From Peribacillus acanthi (lineage in GTDB: Bacteria; Bacillota; Bacilli; Bacillales; DSM-1321), in contig NZ_QBBX01000012.1 in the NCBI RefSeq assembly GCF_003073175.1, positions 47,839 through 111,838 on the forward strand: a stretch of 64,000 bases of DNA. Direction: 5' to 3'. Both the position numbers and the translations under genes were made by a program. Position 1 is the stretch's first letter. The number at the start of each line of letters is the position of its first letter. Under the pieces are notes generated by a model that ran no database searches, was not told the DNA's origin, and worked only from the letters and a program-made list of their open reading frames with translations. Of the stretch, positions 52,593 to 62,458 are shown piece by piece.

Positions 52593-55352
52593 TTACATTG
52601 GTTTATCTGACAAGAAAAGCTCTATTTCTTCTTCCCCCATTAAAACATCACGTGGTCTGCTCCCTCTTGCCTCTGAAATGACTCCTTGTGATTCAAGCAT
52701 TTCCATCAACCTTGCAGCACGGTTGTAACCTATACGGAAATGTCTCTGTAGGCTTGATGTAGATGCAGCATTTTGGGTAACTACAAACTCACAGGCCTCG
52801 ATAAAGAGTTCATCAGAGTCAGCCGAAATCTGTGCTTTGGCTAGAATTTCATCTTGCTGGAATAGGTATTTTGGTTCCTGCTCCCTTTTTACATGGTTTA
52901 CGACCTGGTCTATTTCATCATCACTTACAAAGGTACCTTGTAGTCGTACAAGTTTCGATGATCCGTTCTCCAAGAACAGCATATCGCCTTTACCAAGCAG
53001 TTTTTCTGCCCCACTAACATCAATGATAGTCCTTGAATCAACTTGAGAAGAAACGGAAAAGGCAATCCTTGTCGGAATGTTTGCTTTAATCAATCCTGTT
53101 ATTACGTCTACGGACGGCCTTTGTGTAGCAACAATCAAGTGGATACCACATGCTCGTGCTTTTTGTGCGATACGACAGATGGCTTCTTCGACATCCGCTG
53201 GCGACATCATCATCAAATCCGCCAATTCATCGATAATGATGACAATGAAAGGAAGTTTGTCCGATAAGCGACCTGCAGAACTTGCTTTTTCATTAAATCT
53301 ATTAATATCGCGTACACCTGTATGGGCAAACAATTCGTATCGTCTTTCCATCTCTTCCACTGCCCATTTTAAAGCTGCTGTAGCAGCCTTCACATCCGTG
53401 ATAACAGGACTAACCAAATGTGGAATGGAATTGTACGGTGCTAATTCGACCATTTTTGGGTCAATTAATAAAAGCTTTAATTCTTGTGGAGTAGCTTTAT
53501 ATAACAAACTCACTAACATCGTATTGATACAAACACTTTTCCCAGATCCTGTCGCACCTGCAATCAATCCATGTGGCATCTTTCGTAAATCGGTGACAAT
53601 TGGATCTCCCGAAATATCAAGTCCAAGTGCAGCTGTTAAAGGAGATGGGTTGTCCATAAAAGCAGGGCTCTCTAGTATTTCCCTTAAAAATACAGCTTTG
53701 CTTTTTCTATTAGGAATTTCAATACCAATCGTGTGTTTACCAGGAATCGGTGCCTCCATCCGGATATCCTGAGCAGCTAAGCTAAGTTTAATATCATCTG
53801 AAAGGTTCGTAATTTTATTTACTTTTACTCCCGCTTCTGGTTGCACTTCAAAGCGAGTGACGGACGGGCCTTGCGTGACATTTACCACATGGGCCCTGAC
53901 ATTGAAATTTTTCAATGTTTCATTCAACATAAACGCCTGCTGTTCAAGCCAATCATCATCCGCTTTTTCTGTTTGGATTGCTGGCTCAAGCAATTCTAGG
54001 GAAGGAAATTGATAAAAAGGCAACGATTCATCCTCAATGCTTTCCTTTGTGTTCAAATCATTCAATGCATTGACATTCAAAGACTTTTCCCTAGGTTCAA
54101 TAATAACTTTAGTCTCTTCCTCTACCTTGATAATAGGTTCAGATTCCTGCTCCAATTCTTCCACTACTGGGGAAGTTTTAGTTTTTGGTAGTTCCTTTTT
54201 TGGGCTTGGTGTTTGAAGAAAATCATATTGTTTTTTTACTGGATTTGTCAGCTTTTCTTTATCGTGTTTTAACATCACAACGTTAAACGGTATATGTTTT
54301 TTTGGACGAATAGGAAGTTCTCCTTCCACACTCGTTTCAGATTCTAAGGAAAGGTTATCAGTATGTTCTGCACCATCCTCAAATGCTAGAACTCTTTCAT
54401 CTTCTTCAGTGTCAGTATCTGCAGGTAAATTCATCAAGTGTAATTCTGGTGTTTGAAGATTCTCCTTGATAAATATCTCATTTTCTTCCGTATCTGTCGC
54501 CGTTACTTCTGTCTCAGTTTCTCGGTATGTGATACTTTCTTGTTTTCTAAAAATTGCCGGTATACTTTGTTCATCCTCCACAATCGTCTTTAATGGATTC
54601 GTTTGCACAACAACCGGTTCTTCATGGACATGGGTTTTTGCATTTGTAAGAGTTTGATCTTGTAGTCCGATTATTATAGGAATAACAGGTTCTTCTTGAA
54701 CAGTAGTTTCACCCTTCGAAACCTGTCTAATTCCTTCACTGCCCTCTAATGAAATCACATTCTCTTTTTTTCTAAGAATAGTAGGCGTACTAATATCCCT
54801 TCTATTAGAGTTTGATTCCAGCTCAAATTCGACGGTTACTTCTTGAGCATTATTTTCACTTTTTTTTGTTTCTGGTCGTTGTTTAAAGCCATATACTGGT
54901 GATGGAATCTCTGTCACCGAAAACGGTTTGGTAGAAGTCTTTACAATTTTTTCTGTCTTGACCGCATTTCGTGTTGGCTGTTCCATTGTTTTACTAGACC
55001 TTTTAGGCTCTTTTAATGGATGTGTTTGTTGTTGAACACTTTGGTTTTCTGGTTTGTTGGTAGTTGATTGACGTCTAACTAAAGGCTTCTTCCTTGAAAC
55101 TTCCTTGTCAGGAATAATGGGAAATCTGAAATTGCCTTTTGGATATTGATACTGTACATTAGCTTCCACATCTTTATTCTTTAATGTTTGGGATTCTAGG
55201 TTTCCTTCTGGCTCAGCTTGTTTTTTCTTTAAAAAAGCTATAGGGTCTCGCTTTAATTGTTCATGTTCTTTCGGTTCTAGCGTCACAATTTCTTCTATTT
55301 CAATTACTTCTTCATCTTGAAACCATTTCTTTATTTTCTTTAACCATTTCAA
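52593..55352 (-). CDS. sftA: DNA translocase SftA
   Basis: Soluble FtsK/SpoIIIE-family motor that moves chromosome DNA out of the closing septum. About 919 residues. It lacks the membrane helices of SpoIIIE; instead a long, polar, low-complexity N-terminal region (about 1-440) is followed by the alpha-beta motor with Walker A IAGATGSGKSVCINTML, Walker B region IVIIIDELADLMMM, and a C-terminal gamma winged helix (SLQRHFRIGYNRAARLMEML). The start is a TTG at 55352, with GAAGGTG at proper spacing; a GTG at 55361 is less likely. ytpR, expected between ytpQ and sftA, is missing. Confidence 0.96.
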   Translation of the reverse strand: MKWLKKIKKWFQDEEVIEIEEIVTLEPKEHEQLKRDPIAFLKKKQAEPEGNLESQTLKNKDVEANVQYQYPKGNFRFPIIPDKEVSRKKPLVRRQSTTNKPENQSVQQQTHPLKEPKRSSKTMEQPTRNAVKTEKIVKTSTKPFSVTEIPSPVYGFKQRPETKKSENNAQEVTVEFELESNSNRRDISTPTILRKKENVISLEGSEGIRQVSKGETTVQEEPVIPIIIGLQDQTLTNAKTHVHEEPVVVQTNPLKTIVEDEQSIPAIFRKQESITYRETETEVTATDTEENEIFIKENLQTPELHLMNLPADTDTEEDERVLAFEDGAEHTDNLSLESETSVEGELPIRPKKHIPFNVVMLKHDKEKLTNPVKKQYDFLQTPSPKKELPKTKTSPVVEELEQESEPIIKVEEETKVIIEPREKSLNVNALNDLNTKESIEDESLPFYQFPSLELLEPAIQTEKADDDWLEQQAFMLNETLKNFNVRAHVVNVTQGPSVTRFEVQPEAGVKVNKITNLSDDIKLSLAAQDIRMEAPIPGKHTIGIEIPNRKSKAVFLREILESPAFMDNPSPLTAALGLDISGDPIVTDLRKMPHGLIAGATGSGKSVCINTMLVSLLYKATPQELKLLLIDPKMVELAPYNSIPHLVSPVITDVKAATAALKWAVEEMERRYELFAHTGVRDINRFNEKASSAGRLSDKLPFIVIIIDELADLMMMSPADVEEAICRIAQKARACGIHLIVATQRPSVDVITGLIKANIPTRIAFSVSSQVDSRTIIDVSGAEKLLGKGDMLFLENGSSKLVRLQGTFVSDDEIDQVVNHVKREQEPKYLFQQDEILAKAQISADSDELFIEACEFVVTQNAASTSSLQRHFRIGYNRAARLMEMLESQGVISEARGSRPRDVLMGEEEIELFLSDKPM

Positions 55353-55683
55353 ATAAATCACCTTCTAATGCTGTTAGTCATCTATTTATTGTATCAATAA
55401 ATCGCGAAATATGTAGAAAAATTAATAGATTAGTACAATGTGTGTAGAATTAGGACTTTCTCTATGGCATAACCTAGCTTGCTTCAAATAAGGGATATCC
55501 CCCTACAATCTATTTATTTAACTAGTAGAATATATTTCCTCTTATATAAGACTTCAAGCGTAAAATACATGAAATGAGTAATTTACAATAAAAAAATGAC
55601 AAAAGGAATCGGGAGAGCGTACTCTCGATTCCTTTTGTCGACAATCTAAAACCGCCTATAGGCTAATCAAAATGAAGCCTTTA
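55353..55683. other. Intergenic region between ytpQ and sftA
   Basis: A 331-base AT-rich gap in the place where B. subtilis has ytpR. It holds the ytpQ terminator module (55590-55650) and presumably the sftA promoter. I found no remnant of a ytpR reading frame. Confidence 0.6.
55585..55675 (-). terminator. Terminator module of ytpQ (hairpin family copy B)
   Basis: On the minus strand GTCGACAAAAGGAATCG...CGATTCCTTTTGTC forms a long stem with a T run. The preceding GATTAGC...GGTTTTAGATTGTC matches the module at 12715-12797, with paired changes inside the stem. Confidence 0.75.
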
Positions 55684-56490
55684 TTACTTTGGGCTATTAT
55701 TTTTTTTGTTCCTTCCAAGGATGAACACTGGTTCAAGGTCTCCATTCTCATATAAGAAAGATAAAGCAGTGATCGGAACGAGCCCACTGGCAAAAAAGCT
55801 CATCGCCATTTGTGCCAACACATCATACCCAGTCTCATTCCGTATATCCGCAACGATGAGAACATCCTGGTGAGGAACAGCTAGCGCCATAGTCCCTTCC
55901 ATTTTTTCTTGCATTGATTTTAACCAAGAATCATTTAAAATCCTACTAGCATCATATCCATCCTTTGTGCTTACAAAATGATAGACATTGCCAGCAACTG
56001 AATCAGTTTTGACATTTGTTGAGAGGCCTCTTACATTAAACATGGCGACCTCACGTAAATGATCAGGATTCCATCCTTGTTGCTCCAAGAACTTCTCATC
56101 GATCAATCTATACGTATTCCCTAAATCTAAAGCGTAGAAAATTCTAGTTTCAGCTGTATGATCATCGGCAATAAACGGTATTCCACTATGATCCTTTAAA
56201 GGAAAGGATGTCGATCGAATTACAGGGAAAATTTTGCTTTCTTGACCTTGCATCGAATGCTTACCACCCATGGCCTTTATTGCTTCTTCCACGTAATATA
56301 CCGTTTCTTCAATTGCCTTTTCCCCTGAATTTTCCCATTTTGCAATAACAGGAGGAAGATCAATCGTAATCCCCTTCCCTGTTTCAGAGTTCTCAATTCT
56401 GATTGTATCTTTCTTCGGATCAAACTGAAATTGAAGGTGAGGAGATTGTAATTTCTCCATCAACAGGTCCTTCATACGTTTACTGTTCAT
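55684..56490 (-). CDS. ytpQ: DUF1444 protein YtpQ
   Basis: A 268-residue cytoplasmic protein of the DUF1444 family with no known activity. Family-like segments are the central [20 protein letters not shown] and the later [20 protein letters not shown], with [20 protein letters not shown] near the end. Two ATGs, 56496 and 56490, follow AGGGG; the second has better spacing and I use it. Follows the thioredoxin-like ytpP gene in one operon, as in B. subtilis. Confidence 0.9.
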   Translation of the reverse strand: MNSKRMKDLLMEKLQSPHLQFQFDPKKDTIRIENSETGKGITIDLPPVIAKWENSGEKAIEETVYYVEEAIKAMGGKHSMQGQESKIFPVIRSTSFPLKDHSGIPFIADDHTAETRIFYALDLGNTYRLIDEKFLEQQGWNPDHLREVAMFNVRGLSTNVKTDSVAGNVYHFVSTKDGYDASRILNDSWLKSMQEKMEGTMALAVPHQDVLIVADIRNETGYDVLAQMAMSFFASGLVPITALSFLYENGDLEPVFILGRNKKNNSPK

Positions 56491-56546
56491 TTTCATGTTC
56501 CCCTGCCCCTTTCGACTATCAGTGCGTCCTATCCCTTACCCTACTA

Positions 56547-56858
56547 TTATAGTGATTTTATAAAACGTTCAATTTCTTCTTGAGTTTTTCGGTCTTTACT
56601 CACAAATCTTCCTAACTCCTGGCCATCTTCAAAAGCAAGGAAACTTGGAATGCCAAAGACATCATTATTTACACATAGGTCAATAAATTTATCACGATCA
56701 ACATATACGAAGTTGAAATCACTAAATTTTTCTTCTACCTCTGGCATAAAAGGATCAATAAATCTACAGTCAGGGCACCAATCGGCAGAGAATAAGAAGA
56801 TGTGCTTTCCTTTATCTTTTAACTGATCAAATTGTTCAATTGTCTCTAGTGCTTTCAT
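56547..56858 (-). CDS. ytpP: Thioredoxin-like protein YtpP
   Basis: A 103-residue thioredoxin-fold protein with the active site FSADWCPDCRFIDPF (CPDC rather than CGPC), cis-proline segment VFGIPSFLAFEDGQ and no signal peptide, so cytoplasmic. The frame runs 25 codons further upstream, but AGGAGGAAG precedes the ATG at 56858 and the extension does not fit the fold. First gene of ytpP-ytpQ. Its redox partners are unknown. Confidence 0.95.
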   Translation of the reverse strand: MKALETIEQFDQLKDKGKHIFLFSADWCPDCRFIDPFMPEVEEKFSDFNFVYVDRDKFIDLCVNNDVFGIPSFLAFEDGQELGRFVSKDRKTQEEIERFIKSL

Positions 56859-57272
56859 TTCTCTTCCTCCTAAATTAACTTTGTCATCAAACAGTATGAA
56901 TCCATTTTCCTTCATATATTCTGATAGTATCAAACATATTCATCAACTACTAATAAAAAGTAATGAACAACCGTCTAAAAAAATTAGTCCTAAAGTTTAT
57001 CTATCAATCTTAGCGAAAACATTTATAGGTATATTGTTTTAGTAGTAAATTAGCTCTATAATAAAAGAAATTACTTATTTTTTTGAATTTTTTCTCTTAG
57101 ACCACTGACCTATGTGATATGAATTTTTTTCATATCCACTTATACTTTGGGACTATAGAGGAATTTTTTTATATACATTAGAAAACTGGGCAATCGCCAA
57201 GCCATAGTGCCGGTGAAAGGCTAGTTGCATTTATATAAAAAACTAAATATATAGAGAAAGGGGACCCGAGCC
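56859..57272. other. Divergent intergenic region with structured leader
   Basis: This 414-base gap separates ytpP and the chemotaxis receptor. It contains the ytpP promoter region, a palindrome GATATGAA/TTCATATC (57116-57136), a TATACT at 57141-57146 that could be a -10, and the compact foldable segment at 57184-57226. No gene was found. Confidence 0.5.
57184..57226 (+). promoter_or_regulatory. Compact three-way-junction leader of the chemotaxis gene
   Basis: AACT (57184-57187) pairs with AGTT (57223-57226), enclosing a GGC/GCC hairpin with loop AATC (57189-57198) and an AGCC/GGCT hairpin with a 15-base loop (57200-57222). It is GC-rich within AT-rich DNA and lies 46 bases before the start codon. 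The class is unknown; some words recall c-di-GMP-I riboswitches, but the second helix of that class is missing. Confidence 0.4.
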
Positions 57273-59393
57273 GTGAAAACAATTAAAGCAAAAATAGGCT
57301 TTATATTATTCATGTCAACGTTTGGTCTACTCATATTATTAACTTTCAATCTCCTTTCTAGTAACATTCAGCAGGATGTAAAGAAAGAAGAAGACAGACT
57401 TTCACTAGCAGTAATCGATAGTAAGGAAATTAAGTACAATATGGCACAGACGCGTAAATATGAAACTCAATTTTTACGTATCCCAAACCAAGGTGGTGCC
57501 AAAAAAATTGAAAAGACTATCAGTAATGTTCAGATACAATCGCAATCATTAATGAAAAATAATAAAGACAATGCTGATATTGTAAAACAATCCAAGAAAA
57601 TTGAAGAAAATGCAAAAGAATATAGCGATAGTTTCAAAAAATTATTTGGGTTTTATGAAAAAGTAGGATTCACTCCAACTTCTGGGCTTAGAGGAACAAT
57701 TGATCAAGCAGGTTCCGAATTAGAAGGATTGCTACAGGGTAGCGGAAATCAAAGCTGGAGCGAACGTTATAAAACCATTCGAGTGTTGGAAAAACAATAC
57801 TTATCAACTAAAGAAGAGAAAGTGTATTCAGAATTCACCAAATCAGTCAATGAACTGAAAGATGAAATAAAAGTTGCACTTCCTGCTGATAGTACATTTT
57901 CTTCTAAATTTGATACATATAGTACCTCTATGCATGAAGCTGCAACTACATATAGAGAATCAAGTAGGCTTATGGTTGTGTTTGATGAAAATGCAAAATC
58001 CATTGAAAAAGCAGTTTCCGATGTTGAATCAGGAGTAATTAAGCAAAAGGCTGTAATAAATGAAGATTTGCAAAAACAAAATGCAAAACTAGGTACTATA
58101 CTTTTAGTAATTAGTGTAATTTTAGTTCTAATTCTTATTTCTATTGGTCTACTTGTTATGAAAACTATCAATTCTTCCATTTCATCTCTTAAGCATGGTG
58201 CTGAGCGCATAGGTTCAGGAGAGCTAGGCTACCGTGTGAATGATACAAAAAAAGATGAAATGAGCGCCCTAGCCCATACATTTAATGATATGGCTGAAAA
58301 GGTACAAGATGCATTAAAGAAGGTTCTGAATTCAGCGGATCAATTAAATTCTTCATCTCAACATCTTGCGGCGATATCAGAAGAAACCTCAGCGCAATCA
58401 AACGAAGTAAATTTGGCTGTTAAACAAGTGGCAATTGGTGCTTCTGATCAAGCAGAACAATTAGAAGATAGTAAACAAATCATGAACAATGTTTCGAGTG
58501 CAATCCAAGAAACGCAAACCATCAGTGAAGACATCGCGTTGGAAGCTGAAAGAACACAGGATGAGGGTAGAGAGGGCTTAAAGACGATTATTATTTTGCA
58601 GGATACTTCTGAACAGTTCCTTAGCTTAGCAAATCATTTAACGGCCCAAGTCCAACAGGCTTCCGATCAATCAAGAAGTATTTCTTCCATTGTTTCTACT
58701 ATCCAGGAAATTGCTGAAAATACGGATTTACTGGCGCTTAATGCAGCGATTGAATCTGCGAGAGCTGGAGAAGCAGGAAGAGGATTCTCTGTTGTCGCTA
58801 AAGAGGTTAGAAAGCTGGCAGAACGCTCAAAAATGGAAGCACAAAATATTCAAAAGCTTGTAGATACAATGAATAGTCAAATGCTTTCTTTAAAACAGGA
58901 AGCCGTGAAGTTCAATGAGTATAAAACGAAACAAAGTGAATCTGTATCTTCAACAAAGTCAGCATTTGAAAACATTGTGAACCATATAGAGGGGATCAAC
59001 GTTAAGCTTAACGGAATCCAAAATGCAATCGGACATGTCCAAAGCTCCAATGGCACCTTGTTTAACAAAATGAATGACATCTATAGAATTTCTGAACAAT
59101 CCGCTGGGGTGGCAGAAGAAGTTAGCGCTTCAAGTGAAAATCAATTGATGGCAATTTCTCAAGTGAATGAAGCGGCATCTGAACTAAGCTATATTGCTTC
59201 TGACTTACAAAGTGTCATTAGCCAGTTTAACTTAGAGGATTCAGTAGAGAAAAATATTAGAACATCTTCAAAAGAAAAGAAAAAGAGAATCAGATTCTCT
59301 AAACCAACCATCAAAATGAAATTTATAAAACCAAGACTATCATTTTCTAAGATTAAGGTCTTTAATCTAGTTAAGAAATTTAAAAAGAAATAA
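57273..59393 (+). CDS. Methyl-accepting chemotaxis protein with basic C-terminal tail
   Basis: Transmembrane chemoreceptor, 706 residues: membrane segment about 8-28, extracellular sensor about 30-270 (mostly helical), second segment about 272-296, HAMP about 297-350, and the cytoplasmic signalling hairpin with tip [20 protein letters not shown] followed by [18 protein letters not shown]. After residue 660 comes an unusual tail of about 47 residues, of which about 20 are Lys or Arg, with [20 protein letters not shown] and a KKFKKK end. The start is a GTG with AAAGGGG upstream. Ligand unknown. Confidence 0.96.
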   Translation: MKTIKAKIGFILFMSTFGLLILLTFNLLSSNIQQDVKKEEDRLSLAVIDSKEIKYNMAQTRKYETQFLRIPNQGGAKKIEKTISNVQIQSQSLMKNNKDNADIVKQSKKIEENAKEYSDSFKKLFGFYEKVGFTPTSGLRGTIDQAGSELEGLLQGSGNQSWSERYKTIRVLEKQYLSTKEEKVYSEFTKSVNELKDEIKVALPADSTFSSKFDTYSTSMHEAATTYRESSRLMVVFDENAKSIEKAVSDVESGVIKQKAVINEDLQKQNAKLGTILLVISVILVLILISIGLLVMKTINSSISSLKHGAERIGSGELGYRVNDTKKDEMSALAHTFNDMAEKVQDALKKVLNSADQLNSSSQHLAAISEETSAQSNEVNLAVKQVAIGASDQAEQLEDSKQIMNNVSSAIQETQTISEDIALEAERTQDEGREGLKTIIILQDTSEQFLSLANHLTAQVQQASDQSRSISSIVSTIQEIAENTDLLALNAAIESARAGEAGRGFSVVAKEVRKLAERSKMEAQNIQKLVDTMNSQMLSLKQEAVKFNEYKTKQSESVSSTKSAFENIVNHIEGINVKLNGIQNAIGHVQSSNGTLFNKMNDIYRISEQSAGVAEEVSASSENQLMAISQVNEAASELSYIASDLQSVISQFNLEDSVEKNIRTSSKEKKKRIRFSKPTIKMKFIKPRLSFSKIKVFNLVKKFKKK

Positions 59394-59395
59394 AG

Positions 59396-59422
59396 AAAAG
59401 GGGCGCCTCGGCACCCCTTTTT
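59396..59422 (+). terminator. Terminator of the chemotaxis gene
   Basis: AAAAGGGGCGCC pairs imperfectly with GGCACCCCTTTTT; it begins three bases after the stop. Confidence 0.8.
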
Positions 59423-59935
59423 CTAATCCTGTTTAATCGAAATGGCAGTTTTCATCAATTCCTTAGAAAGTAATTCTAAGTCAGATGCCTTTGCAACTGT
59501 GGTCACTTTAACTCCACCAATCCCTACGATTAACTCATATTTATTCTCTTCCGTTTCTCTAACTGTAAAAAAGCCTTTTTTCCCTGGTTTTTCAAAAGTT
59601 TGGATTGTTTTGTATTCTTCCTTATGATTCATAAAGTTTTGGATAAATACTTCACTATCACTTTGTTCATTAGGGTTAACAAATATAATTGCGTATGTAT
59701 CACCTTTATTCATGATGACATTATGCTTTTTTTCCTCTTCAACTTTAAATCCTTCGGGTAGGTAATAATTAAATTCCTCCCCCTTTTCATTTGGTTCGAC
59801 AGTATTGTTAATAAAAGAGGTTTTAGCAGCTTTTTCTCCTTTTTTAATTTCCTCGTCCACATTGGTAGAGCAGCCTGTAAATAAAAGTAGTAAACATAAG
59901 AACCCTATTGCTTTCACTATTCGCTTCGGGACCAT
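59423..59935 (-). CDS. Putative lipoprotein
   Basis: A 170-residue secreted lipoprotein of no family I recognise. Starting at the ATG at 59935 (GGAGGAAAG upstream), the N-terminus is a type II signal peptide with lipobox LFTGC, so the mature protein starts at Cys about residue 20 and would sit on the outer face of the membrane. The rest is Lys/Glu-rich, with YLPEGFKVEEEKKHNVIMNK and GDTYAIIFVNPNEQ. The longer upstream frame would bury the signal peptide and is rejected. Convergent with the chemotaxis gene. Function unknown. Confidence 0.88.
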   Translation of the reverse strand: MVPKRIVKAIGFLCLLLLFTGCSTNVDEEIKKGEKAAKTSFINNTVEPNEKGEEFNYYLPEGFKVEEEKKHNVIMNKGDTYAIIFVNPNEQSDSEVFIQNFMNHKEEYKTIQTFEKPGKKGFFTVRETEENKYELIVGIGGVKVTTVAKASDLELLSKELMKTAISIKQD

Positions 59936-60133
59936 TAAACTTTCCTCCACTTTATGTATTCCAGTCCTTTCCATCATACTAATAAATATGACAGGCATTC
60001 AACATAATTCAGTAAACTATGATTACCTCTATTATTTTTATTATATTCAATTTTCATACTATCTAAAATGTTGTTTGAAACACGATTTTCGAGTGCATAT
60101 TAACCATAATAACCAATAAAGGAGTTCGAATAA

Positions 60134-60265
60134 ATGAAGAGAAATAATACCGACAAAAGAACTGAAAAGCCAAAAGAAGAAATAGAGACAATCCAAAAAA
60201 TCACAAATGGTGCAGATGGACAACCAGTCCCTCAACCTAAAGATTATGAGGAAATAGAATACTAA
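60134..60265 (+). CDS. Small 43-residue charged protein
   Basis: A small gene with good support: ATG at 60134 nine bases after AAAGGAG, stop TAA at 60263-60265, and an intrinsic terminator at once after it. The protein starts MKRNNTDKRTEKPKEEIE, continues IQKITNGADGQPVPQPKDYE and ends EIEY. It is very polar, has no Cys or membrane segment and is likely disordered. I cannot name a family. Divergent from the lipoprotein gene, convergent with the DUF84 gene. Confidence 0.72.
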   Translation: MKRNNTDKRTEKPKEEIETIQKITNGADGQPVPQPKDYEEIEY

Positions 60266-60272
60266 AGGTGAA

Positions 60273-60315
60273 AAAAGCTCCATCAACCAACTATAGGTGA
60301 TGGAGCTTTCCTTTT
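60273..60315. terminator. Terminator between the 43-residue gene and the DUF84 gene
   Basis: AAAGCTCCATCA pairs with TGATGGAGCTTT (60298-60309), with T and A tracts on both sides. Confidence 0.85.
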
Positions 60316-60829
60316 AATCGTTCTTTAATTGATATTCATATTGTCCAATTAACATTCTCATGATATGGACAAACATTTCCGATCGAGTAATGCGTTCATT
60401 AGTAAAAACGCCAATGGCTCCTTCTCTCTTTCGGATATTTTGTTTATTTGTATATTCATCCATGATTGGACCAAGCTCTTCTCCATTTAGTAAACGATCA
60501 CCAATTTCCTTTGGTAATGGAATTCGTGCTCCACCGGCAATGATTGGCTGATTCCCATCACTAACAAGGGCTCCCCAATTGCACACGTAAATGTCATTAA
60601 CCGTTTTCACTACTCCACCTTCCAAACCGATTCCTATTTCAGCACCGGATAAATCCTTTGCATTCTTAGCCCTTGTAATGGCTCCTAGAATCGTTTCTTC
60701 ATCAGAAAATGGCTGGGCGGATACACCAGAAGATACGTCTAAAGATGTCACTTCTACTTGTGTTTCCTGAAAAGCAATTACTACAGCAGAAACCTTTGCT
60801 GGATTCTTGCTGCCTACACAAACTTTCAT
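60314..60829 (-). CDS. DUF84 / inosine-xanthosine triphosphatase-like protein
   Basis: A 171-residue protein of the DUF84 (YjjX) family, which hydrolyses non-canonical purine nucleoside triphosphates such as ITP and XTP. The start KVCVGSKNPAKVSAV is the family signature for substrate binding, followed by TRAKNA, GIGLEGGVV and the end EGAIGVFTNERITRSEMF. The ribosome site is weak. It follows the ytoP gene by 20 bases and is likely cotranscribed. Cytoplasmic; substrate taken from the family. Confidence 0.9.
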   Translation of the reverse strand: MKVCVGSKNPAKVSAVVIAFQETQVEVTSLDVSSGVSAQPFSDEETILGAITRAKNAKDLSGAEIGIGLEGGVVKTVNDIYVCNWGALVSDGNQPIIAGGARIPLPKEIGDRLLNGEELGPIMDEYTNKQNIRKREGAIGVFTNERITRSEMFVHIMRMLIGQYEYQLKND

Positions 60830-60849
60830 TTCTTTATTTCACATCACTT

Positions 60850-61923
60850 TCAAGATTGAGCTCGAATAGCTTTGACCGTTGAAGAGTCACAAGATAATAC
60901 TAACTTCTTCAACAATTCTTTAGCAGCCGCATAATCATCAATATGTATTATCGACGCAGCAGTGTGAATATATCTAGAACAGATGCCTACTACTGCACTC
61001 GGCACACCATCATTTGCTTGATGTACACGACCTGCATCAGTGCCACCTTGTGATACAAAATATTGATACGGAATTGAATTTGATTCAGCTGTATCTAATA
61101 TAAACTCTCTCATACCTCTATGTGTGACCATTGATCGATCTAATATACGAAGTAATGCCCCTTTGCCTAATTGTCCAAACTCACTTTTCTTTCCGGACAT
61201 ATCATTAGCAGGACTTGCATCAAGTGCAAAGAAAATATCTGGTTTAATCATATTGGCAGCCGTTTGAGCTCCACGAAGACCTACTTCCTCTTGTACAGTA
61301 GCTCCAGAATACAGAATATTTGGCAATACATCATTTTTGGTTTCTTTTAATAACTCAATGGCAAGCCCGCAACCATAGCGGTTATCCCAAGCCTTAGCCA
61401 TGATTTTTTTCTCATTTGCCATAGGTGTGAATGGACAAATAGGAGTAATTTGCTGACCTGGCTTAATTCCCATCCTTTTGACATCTTCTCTGTCATCTGC
61501 ACCAACATCTATCAACATGTTTTTAATATCCATTGGTTTAGCACGTTGTGATTCCTCTAGTAAATGAGGAGGAATTGAACCTATGACACCTACGATTGGA
61601 CCTTTATCTGTTGTAATTTCCACTCTTTGCGCTAGTAATACTTGATTCCACCAGCCCCCTAGAGGTTGAAAGCGAATCATCCCATTATCCGTGATATTGG
61701 TTACCATGAATCCAACTTCATCCATATGGCCAGCGACCATCACAGTTGGACCATTTTCATTACCAACTCGGACTCCAAAAATCCCACCTAGACCATCTTG
61801 TACGATTTCGTCAGCATGCATTTCTAATTGGGAACGCATGAACTTACGAACTGCATGTTCATTGCCTGGGGCTCCAGGAAGCTCCGTCAATGTCTTAAAC
61901 AAGGATAAGGTTTCTTGATTCAT
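60850..61923 (-). CDS. ytoP: M42 family glutamyl aminopeptidase YtoP
   Basis: A cytosolic dizinc aminopeptidase of the M42 family, which forms tetrahedral oligomers and removes N-terminal residues from peptides. 357 residues. Metal ligands are visible: [13 protein letters not shown] (His-x-Asp), [13 protein letters not shown] (Asp), [11 protein letters not shown] (Glu-Glu) and [10 protein letters not shown], with the last His in [20 protein letters not shown] precedes the ATG. Forms a short operon with the DUF84 gene; same neighbourhood as B. subtilis ytoP. Confidence 0.95.
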   Translation of the reverse strand: MNQETLSLFKTLTELPGAPGNEHAVRKFMRSQLEMHADEIVQDGLGGIFGVRVGNENGPTVMVAGHMDEVGFMVTNITDNGMIRFQPLGGWWNQVLLAQRVEITTDKGPIVGVIGSIPPHLLEESQRAKPMDIKNMLIDVGADDREDVKRMGIKPGQQITPICPFTPMANEKKIMAKAWDNRYGCGLAIELLKETKNDVLPNILYSGATVQEEVGLRGAQTAANMIKPDIFFALDASPANDMSGKKSEFGQLGKGALLRILDRSMVTHRGMREFILDTAESNSIPYQYFVSQGGTDAGRVHQANDGVPSAVVGICSRYIHTAASIIHIDDYAAAKELLKKLVLSCDSSTVKAIRAQS

Positions 61924-62097
61924 TATAATATCTCCTTTTTACCGATCAGATGTTATGTACATCATCTATTTTACAGAAACTTCTGTATCCTTACCAGCCT
62001 TACAGTCCATTCATTATAAAACTATTTGTGCAGTCTTGCTCTCTATAGGTATACTAAAAATGAGGAATGGATCTGGTATAAGGGAGGAGGAAAATAG

Positions 62098-62409
62098 ATG
62101 AATTGGAAAAATTTATTACTTGGAGCAGCTGTCGGTTTTGCAGCAGGAGTTTTGACATCTCAAGCTATAGAACGTAATGTTTCAATGTCTCCTGAGAAAA
62201 TATTACAAGATGCCAAAAATGCCCTTCGGAAAAACGGTAAAATTATTGGCTCATGGATTGTCATGAAGTCAGAACAATATGAGAAAAATGACTTGACTTA
62301 TACTGTCTTCAAAGGCGGACTAACTAGAAAAATCGGTGACCATCAAGAGCAATTGGAATTTATTGCTGATGCCATGACAGGAACCATATTAGAGGTTGTA
62401 GCAAAATAA
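62098..62409 (+). CDS. ytzB: Small PepSY-like membrane protein YtzB
   Basis: A 103-residue protein with an N-terminal hydrophobic, alanine/glycine-rich segment (about 4-24, LLLGAAVGFAAGVLTSQ), then a PepSY-like domain with two strands ending in FIADAMTGTILEVVAK. Probably anchored with the domain outside. AAGGGAGGAGG precedes the ATG. Position between ytoP and ytnP matches B. subtilis ytzB. Function unknown; PepSY domains are thought to inhibit or sense peptidases. Confidence 0.88.
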   Translation: MNWKNLLLGAAVGFAAGVLTSQAIERNVSMSPEKILQDAKNALRKNGKIIGSWIVMKSEQYEKNDLTYTVFKGGLTRKIGDHQEQLEFIADAMTGTILEVVAK

Positions 62410-62413
62410 GGAA

Positions 62414-62458
62414 AAATCAAAACAAGACAGAAGCACTCCTTCTGTCTTGTTTTGATTT
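62414..62458. terminator. Bidirectional terminator between ytzB and ytnP
   Basis: A 20-bp perfect stem (62414-62433 with 62439-62458) and five-base loop, overlapping the ytnP stop codon. Confidence 0.92.

Noticed and set aside
53077-53772. A 231-codon rightward frame opposite sftA
   Set aside because: It is antisense to the conserved motor domain of sftA, has no ribosome site, and exists because of the codon pattern of the real gene.
57170-57260. c-di-GMP-I riboswitch upstream of the chemotaxis receptor
   Set aside because: Single words match but the helix that should follow GGGCAA is absent and the element is too short; kept only as an unassigned fold.
57767-58210. A 147-codon leftward frame inside the chemotaxis gene
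   Set aside because: Antisense to the sensor and HAMP region, with no translation signals; a shadow of the real frame.
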